Source of the DNA: Saturnia japonica
Lineage: Eukaryota; Arthropoda; Insecta; Lepidoptera; Saturniidae
Direction of reading: 5' to 3'
Length of the DNA stretch: 64,000 nucleotides
Assembly: GCA_033032175.1 (NCBI GenBank)
Contig: CM065308.1
Span: 20,455,590 to 20,519,589 of the forward strand
In this document: in pieces, positions 50,901-59,900 of the stretch
Layout of the letters: the number at the start of each line of letters is the position of its first letter
How positions within the stretch are numbered: the first letter of the stretch is position 1
Translations under genes and position numbers: made by a program
Notes under the pieces: model-generated
Database searches by the model: none
What the model was told of the DNA's origin: nothing
The model's input: the letters and a program-made list of their open reading frames with translations, nothing else

Positions 50901-53900
50901 CGCGCCTTAAGGACGCTTGCAACACTGAAAGCGTAACGTGCGCGTTGCCGACCCATAAAACATGTTTAAAATGGGAAACAAAATTATATGTTAAGAAGAA
51001 TGGAAGATGACGATTTATTTATATAAAAAATAATAGATACGTATGAAGGTTTTGATTTTTTTGTTATCACGAAATATTTACAGACAAACGAAATGTTCCA
51101 CCAAGAGATGCAAGTGGCAGGAGTTCCAATGTCTCCGTACGCGCCCCAGACATACGACGCCGTGTGGGCCATAGCGTTAGCTCTCAGCAAAGCGGAACAA
51201 CAATGGCGCCAACAGGATCAGACTAAGCACAACCAGACAGCGCATAAGCTGGAACTGTGGCATTTCGACTATAACCGTAAAGATATGGCCGAAGAGTTTA
51301 TGAACCAGCTCGCTAGCTTAAGTTTTTTGGGTATATCGGTACGTGCATTTTTTGTTTAAATGCAGGTATACCTACATATAATTATAGAGTCCGTGTACAT
51401 TTACTCACATTACGGCATGCAAATATTAGATTAGGCTTAAGTCATTCACATAAAATATTATTATATTCTATACTAGCTGTGCCCGTGGTTTCACTCACGT
51501 GGACTATAGAATGACGTCGATCGGGCACATGTGCGAAGCTGCTGATCCCGCTCCTGGTTAATATAAAGACAAAAACGCTTATTGTGGATGTTCCTTAGAA
51601 GATATACATACATTCTCGCTGACATATTGTAGGTATTTTTATTATCTACAATTATGTAGTACATTAATTTTATATATATCGTATGGTTAACTCTGCATAT
51701 GCCATTTAAGCGCCCGAATTAATTCACCATGACCATTTTTTTTTTTAACAGTACACTAATTCATTTTCTAAAATAAAAGCATTTTGAAAATTATTTTTCT
51801 GTTATAGATATTGTGTATCTTTCATATGCAATTAGTAAAAGCTTATATTTTGGCATTACAAACAGACACTTCAATTTTATTAATTGTATAGATTCAATAT
51901 CGAAATTTTAAATAGGTACTTATACCTACTTGGAAGAGCAATATTCTCCGCTATATACCCTATACTATACGCACTACTACTATTTAAATCTGTTATGGAT
52001 TATAATGAGTTTTCTATTAGACACAATTTTAATTATATCCATTCTCTCTTATTCATCTTTGGTGCTCTAGGGACGTACCGAGGCCTGGCTAGCTGATCCT
52101 GTAACGCGACAGTCTAATTATCACCACGTGTATGGTGGCCGTAACCCAGTCAGAGCAATTTTTATATCCTAACACCTTGCAAATAGGTTAAGTTTTAGAA
52201 TTTTAGAAGTACGTTTCGAATAAGATCTGAACCGGCTTCATCTGCACATGGTTCGCAGCAGTAGATGTTGGCTTGGAAAAGGCTATTTATAGAAACTCAT
52301 CTCTCGAGCTTGGGAGAGAAAACAGTCAATAATTAGCCTGTCTACAATAGACAACATTACTCGGGCCAGGTTTTTAAGTAGTTCAATGTACGTTATACCT
52401 ACTCAGTGTAGGAATATGTAGATACTGTGGACGCGTCAACTAAACAATATAGAAGGTCGCTAATCCACGAGCGGGGAGGTTCAATAATATGAGAGAAATT
52501 ACCTTAAAACTGGATGAGTATAGAAGCAGCTGCACCGCTTATTCTACGATCACTTTTAGTTGTGGTCTTCTGGATCTTCAGCGTGGCAGCGCTTCTTCTC
52601 GGCCAATTCTTTAGGTTTACGTCTTCGATAGCAGTGGACCAGCTGATGTCGTACAGCGTGTACAACTCCAACAAGCGGGATAATATAATACACGATTCGA
52701 GATAAATCGTCTCGCAGCGGCAGTGGTCAATCATAGACTGTCCTTAAGCGCGGACAGTATGCGGTGCAGCGAAAATAATAAAGAAAAAATTAATAATAAA
52801 CCAACCCCACATAAATAATAAACCTAATTACTAATGACAAAGCATTAGGCGCTCACAGATACCTATTACACAGGGTTTTATTCTGCATGGCATAATGCAT
52901 TAATTATGCATTGATATTGCAGTTCCCTTGATAGTAGGTGCATTACAATCGGAGATTCACAGTGACAGATGCAAGGGGTATGTCTATAAACGATACATTC
53001 GCCAACAAATATCAAGGCATAAAACGGCATAGATTTAAAATAACACTTACCCTGTTGCGACAAAAGCTTAGTGAACGTAATTGAATTGATCACGAGTACC
53101 TACCACATTCTTCAGTACACTTTACATTGTTAGAGTATAGACTTTAATCAAAATATTTTTACAATGGTTATGGTGCTCTTGCAAGTCAATGTAACATAAA
53201 CTTCACATTTAAAATAAAATAATTATAAAACAACATATAAATAAATGTTTAATTGTGTATAAAGTTAAAAACCCATGATACATTTTTCTAAAATTGTCAA
53301 ATTTGTTGGTCCCAAATGAATAACTTTATTTTCGAGTCAGAAGATGTTGTATGATCGTGATACTAAGAGATAAAGAAAGGACAAAATTAGGGTTTATCTA
53401 AGTTTCTAATTTACAGGGTCCAGTATCTTTCAACGGAGCTGATAGGATAGGAACTTCTGCTTTCTACCAAATTCAAGGTATATTTACAAATAGCTATACC
53501 AACTCCAGATTAATAAAAGTTTTTGATGATTATAGCTTTCAAGGTCCTCTAACTTTTGTTTCCACGCTTAACTTATCATCAAGCCGCAAACTAACAAGTT
53601 CGAAGTTATTTTCTATTTCCGCTCGATGGTTTGTAGCAGATTTTTCAACTATAGTGTCAGCTTATGAACTTTCTAATACATCAATAAATGTCTCATGTCA
53701 TTATAGACTCGGATTTTTTTTCATAAAACAAAGGTGGCAAACAAGCATATGACCCGCCTGATGGTAAACGGCTACCGTAGCCTACGGACGTTTATAATAC
53801 GATAGGTATCACTGCGCATTGCCGACCTTGAACTCCCTACCCCAGAGCTCTGGAAACCACTCACCGCAAGAACACAACATTAGGTTCTTTAGCTACAATC

Positions 53901-56900
53901 TTCTGTAAGGTGGAGGTATTCTACCATTGAGACTGCTCCAAATAGAGAGAAATCTCCAAACAAATGTCTCTACGCCCTAACTCTCTCTGAACCCCTCTTC
54001 CCAAAGTTGCTCTGGAAACCCTTCTCACTACAGGAATACAACACTAGGTTCTTAGGCTACGATTTTCTGTAGTGTGGTATCATCAGTCATCAGTCAGTCA
54101 GTCAGACACGCCTCGTGGCGCAGTGGTAGTAAACGCCGCTATTGAGCCGTGAGGTTGCGGGTTCGATCTCCGCCCATGACTGACTTTTGTGTGATGAGCA
54201 TAAATGTCAGTTGTGTGTCTGGGTGTTAAACATCTATATATGTATGTATATCAGCTACTTAGTTATCATATTACAAGCTTTGCTTAGTTTGAAATTAAAT
54301 GGCCGTGTGTGAAATTGTGTCCTCGTGTATTTATATTTATATACATCCAGTAGATAAATCACCAAAGAAATTTTTCGGTGCCTACCTCTCTTGAATCACC
54401 ATAGCTTATATCGCTTTTGTTTATAGGTGGTAAACCAAGAATAGTCGCTCTGTATATACACGGAAGAGCGATGGAGTGCGTGGAGTGTACGCGACCCCAG
54501 TGGGCTGGAGGTATTCCTGCTGCTAGAAGAGTTCTAGTCTTACGTGTAGATTCCGTATGGGCGCCAGCGCGGCTTGCTGTTGCGGTTCTCGCTGCAGCTG
54601 GAGTCGCCTTAGCACTCAGTTTCCTGGCCTTTAACTTGCACTACAGCAAAAGAAGGTATTCTTACCAAAATTATCACCATCAATTTTTTAATGATAAGGA
54701 AGAAGTAAATAGGCACGAGGAGCATCCGATGTTAAACAGTAAAGATGGAAAATTGTCATTCCAGCTAATTAACAGGATCACAGACCTAACTGAGGTCAGT
54801 CAATAGATTGCTATACCTAAGAAGTGATTTGAAACATTTAATGCGCCAGTGCCTACGTGATGCCTTCAGGCCAAAACATAACAGAACAACCACAGTTATT
54901 TAAACCCCTTACATCAGCTTCTTATATCGTCCTATCCGGAACAAGTCTGCACAGCTATTGTTCAATAATACTTTGTCTTTAGAGTTTACCAACAGTTTAA
55001 TCTCCGAAGAAACTGTTAAATATTTTATTTCCATGTTTCGTAAAATTCCTAAAAAGTAAAAACCTATTCTATCAGAACACATTGGCTGTCCATCCCAAGC
55101 GTTATATAAAACGATGATAAAAATTACTACCGAGGCTTTAAAATTGGTTGATCCGACCGATCTATCTATCTTTTTTATTGATATCCAGAACTTCTAGTCA
55201 AGAAAAATATAATGCTACAGTGAATCCACATCGTAATCTTCACTTGCCTTTTTTCTTATAACTTAATAATAAAGTTTCTGCTATTGCTTTCAGGTCAATA
55301 AAGCTATCATCACCTCGCCTTAACAATATGACACTTATTGGTTGTGTACTGGTTTACACTGCGGTAGCGTTACTAGGCGTCGATAATGCAACTCTACCCA
55401 CTTACATACCTTTCTCGGCGATGTGCATCGTAAGTAATATTCCTCCGTCTATAATATTTTCAGGAGAATAAAAGTTTTCTTAAAGAGAACGAAAACTGTC
55501 AAGGACAGCTCAGCAGTACTTATTGGTACTTAAATTATTATAAACTTGTTCAAATTTAGCAAAAGAAATAATATCCTTTTTACTTTAAATACTGCCCTAT
55601 ATGAGTCAGAAACGATTTTGTCCGTGTGACAAGCTTTAAGCAAAGAAAGATTATCAAATAATAGGTCTTTACCTATGAAATTGCAGTTCTGCAGTACTGG
55701 CCATTTCAAATCTAAATAATTTTTGTTTGGCTAAGAATTCTAATTTCAAATTAATTTTATTTTTAAAAACATGGAATTCTTTTTCCAAAAGTAGTCATTT
55801 GTTTATTGATTAGTGTTACATTTTCATCACATTTCAATCTTTTTTGTCATCATGGATACGTTAAAAATTCGAGTAATTATGGAATATGAGTACCGTCGTG
55901 GCAGCAACGCGGCACAAGCGGCACGCAACATCAACGACGTTTACGGAGCTAACACTACAAACCAACACACCACCTGTTATTGGTTTGCTCGCTTCCGTTC
56001 TGGGAATTTCGACCTCAAATATAAACCTCGCGGTCGTCCGAAGACTTTGGTCGACTATGACGACTTAAAGGCGATTGTGGAAGCTGATGATACACAATCT
56101 ACGGCTGAATTAGCAGCAGCTTTCGACGTTAGCGTCAAAACAATATTGGTCCATTTGTGTCAAATTGGCAAGGTAAAAAAGCTTGACAAATGGGTGCCCC
56201 ACGAACTCATTGATCGCCAGCGCGAAGTACGCGTCGAGACGTGCCTTGCACTGCTCAACAGACACACAAATGAAGGAATTTTGAACCGCATTGTTACCTG
56301 CGATGAAAAATGGATTCTGTTTAATAACCGCAAGCGCTCAGCAAGTTGGTTGGATCCTGGTTCAGCACCTAAATAATGCCCTAAACGAAAACTTACCCTT
56401 AGAAAAGTGATGGTCACTGTTTGGTGGTCTAGCGCCGGTGTGATTCATCACTGCTTCTTACCAAACGGGGTGAGCATTACTGCAGATGTGTACTGTGAAG
56501 AACTGAACACAATGATGGAGAAGCTGGCACATATCCAACCAGCATTGGTCAATCGCTCGTCGCCAATGCTCCTGCACGACAACGCGCGACCTCATACTGC
56601 ACAGCAGACGGTCTCCAAGTTGCAAGAACTGGCGGGTTGAAAGCACTCCGTCATCCGCCCTACTCCAGACCTTGTGCCTACAGACTACTACTTTTTTCAG
56701 AATTTGGATAACTCCTTGGTGGGGAAAAAATTCAATACCCGAGAGGCAGTACAAAATGCCTTTGAAGAATTTGTTGCCTCCCGTCCAGCTGATTTCTTTA
56801 AGAAGGGCATCAATAAACTTTAAAACAAATAAAAAATACATGAAAAAAATTCGTTTCAATTTTTTCATACAAAACGGCAATTTCATAAGTATGACCTAAT

Positions 56901-59900
56901 ATTAACAACAAGTATCAACTATGAAGAGCTTTTGTGGTATAAAAATATTTTATAACAAATATATAATTTTTTTTAGAAAAATTTCTTTCTTTTACGTATT
57001 TTTTTTAGAGCAGAGTGTACATCCTCTCGGCAGGGTTCTCATTAGCTTTCGGTTCTATGTTCGCGAAGACTTACCGTGTTCATCGAATATTCATCAGGTG
57101 AATAATTTTATTTTCCTTCTACTTTTAAGTTACAGTACTTATGTAATTGCTTCAATCCTACGTTTTTATGCGCTTGATTTAAAACGGGAATTTGAGTACT
57201 AGAACCACTAAGGTCTTCCGGAATACCGCAGTGACAGCAAAATGTTTAAATATTTGGCAATTGAAAATTGTTGTTTAAATTTAATAGATTTATACTCTAA
57301 TAACCGACCCATTTCCCCAGCAACCGTAGCGGTGTATGCAAAACCAAACTTCTACAAGATACACCGCTAATCTTTCTTGTTTGCGCTTTACTCCTCATCG
57401 ATGGTATGATTGTGACCTTATGGGCCATACTGGACCCTATGGAGAGACATCTAAAGAACCTAACTATAGAGATCAGTGCTACAGATCGCGGCGTAACGTA
57501 TCAACCTCAGGTCAGATTTTTAAATTAATTTATTACCTAAGTCGGATCCTACGCAATAAGATAACGTAAGTCTATTTCGATAAACTTTATATAAAATTAA
57601 AAGGTTAGGTAGGTGATATCAAAGTTAACATTAATATGACAAATAGTATCTAAGTAGAATTTAAATTTTATGCATGATTAAGTAGTTTATGCATTTTTAG
57701 GAATGTGTATGATTTGCAACTTACCCCTTCGTACGTTATATGTTGGTAGTTTTAACGTAAAGTAAATTATAAAAATTTCTTTATGAAGTTAACGGCTGCG
57801 AATACAGGACGAACTGCCTACAAATAAAAATTACATGTATAATAGCGAACCAGTTGCGTTGCAAGATACAAATCATCATCAATTTGTGACAAGAAATTTA
57901 GAGTTATTAAACTTTTTGTAACATTAATATACCCTTCCCTTATATGGTAAAATAATACTTTTATGGTTTTATTTAATTAATAATATTAGGTATCTACCTG
58001 CAACTGATTCATGAGCTTTGTAATGCAACTTTTAAAAGTGTATTCACCTTGATATATTACAGATAGAAGTTTGCAAATCGCAAAACACTGCAGGCTGGCT
58101 CTGCGTTCTCTACGCTTATAAGGGACTTCTCCTCATAGTTGGCGTTTATATGGCCTGGGAGACAAGAAACGTAAAGATCTCCGCCCTAAACGACTCCAAG
58201 TATATCGGCATCAGTGTCTATTCAGTTGTGATAACCAGTGCGAGTGTTGTTGTGATAGGCACCATCATATCAGAGCGGGCAACGCTCGCTTACATAACAA
58301 TCACCAGCCTGATACTGATCACCACTACATCAACTCTGTGTCTATTGTTTTTACCTAAAATCATAGCTATTAGAACTAATAGTAAGTATCATTTGTATTT
58401 TCCTTTAAATTAAATATGAGGTGTATTTACCTACGCTAAATCAGCTTGACAAAACTGCATCCGTAAGGATAACTTAGTATATTATTACCTATAATAACCT
58501 AAAAACAATTGTAACAGCTGTTACACAAATGTCCGTCGACACACTTTTGCTAGCCTGTAAACCATGGTTTAAAGTCTTTAATCAATACAATCTGCTACCG
58601 AAAAAACCTATGCCATTACAATCATGACAATATAAAAATGAAATGTATCTGTTAGTATTCATCAAGTTTTATAATTTTAAGCTGAAGAAGACCCAGTTAT
58701 ACAAAGTTTGGGCTTAAGACTGGAATGTAACACTAGAAGATTTGTGACTGATGAAACTCAAGAATTGCACTTTCGGATAGAAATACAGAACAAAGTTTAT
58801 AAGAGAGAAGTTGCCGCTCTTGACAAAGAGATTGGAAGACTGGAAAAATTACTAGCAGAGCCGTTGGAATCTGCCACTGGATCCACAGCATCTATAAATT
58901 TACATAGACGTGTAAGTGTTTATTATTATAACTAACCTAATGTTGTAGATCATAAATATGATACTCGTATAAATTATATTTCATGAAATACAGTGTTTCC
59001 TAAATAGTCTTAGGCATTCAAATTCAACTAAAGGCTGAATAATGAGCTCAATTCATGAAGGATTATTATGGATGATTTCATCTTTCTCTAAGAGATTGCT
59101 TAACAATGGCCCTGTTAACAAAACTTGTAAAATTAACTTGGCTACTAAAATAAATATCGTTCCGTATGATAGAGAATTATTTAAAATATTTGTCAATTAA
59201 TACTTGCAGACTGAACTAAATATAGTAGAAGAAGAAAGTAGAACAATGGACTCCGATCGCCGAACCCCAAGCATTAGTGGGGGTTTACCAATGCTCTTAC
59301 TCTCAGTTCTCCCGCCAGTCATTCCTCGAGCCAGCTGGCCATCCGCGGAGGCATTTCGCGGAAGAAACTCAGTAAGTTTCAGCTCCCAGCCAAGACTAAA
59401 TTATAGAAAATCTCAACCGGCTATAGATCTATATAATCTATGTTTAAACAAAAGAGACGAACAGCCCAGCTTTTTACGTAGATTGAAGAGTTTCTTCGGT
59501 AGTAGACCATCTAGCAGAAAGGCGTCTACTATGTCCATAGCAGATCCTACTGGGCAGAGCATTGCAGCAGCTCTTAAAATGCACGTGGGAATGATAGCTG
59601 GACTAGTTCCAGGGAACAGGAAACATTCCATGGTATTATCGTGCAACACCCTTCACGTCCCACATCCTGAGTTAAAATTAAGAAGGGAATCCTACGCCAA
59701 GAGCGGTCCCATCATCAGAGTTACCGACGATGAGCCATCCTGTTCAAATTATGCATCAGAAGTGAGCCTGTCGTCGGGAACACAGAAATACATCGCCGAA
59801 CCAGAAACGAAGGTAAATTTCGTATTACCAGAAACGCATAGGAAGTCGATGTCTTATCAGAACTCTAGTGAAAGAATTAAAGGTTCACCTAGATTCCCAC

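Noticed and set aside
54113..54180. Functional tRNA gene
   Set aside because: Box A and box B are present but no complete cloverleaf or acceptor stem; it is a SINE head.
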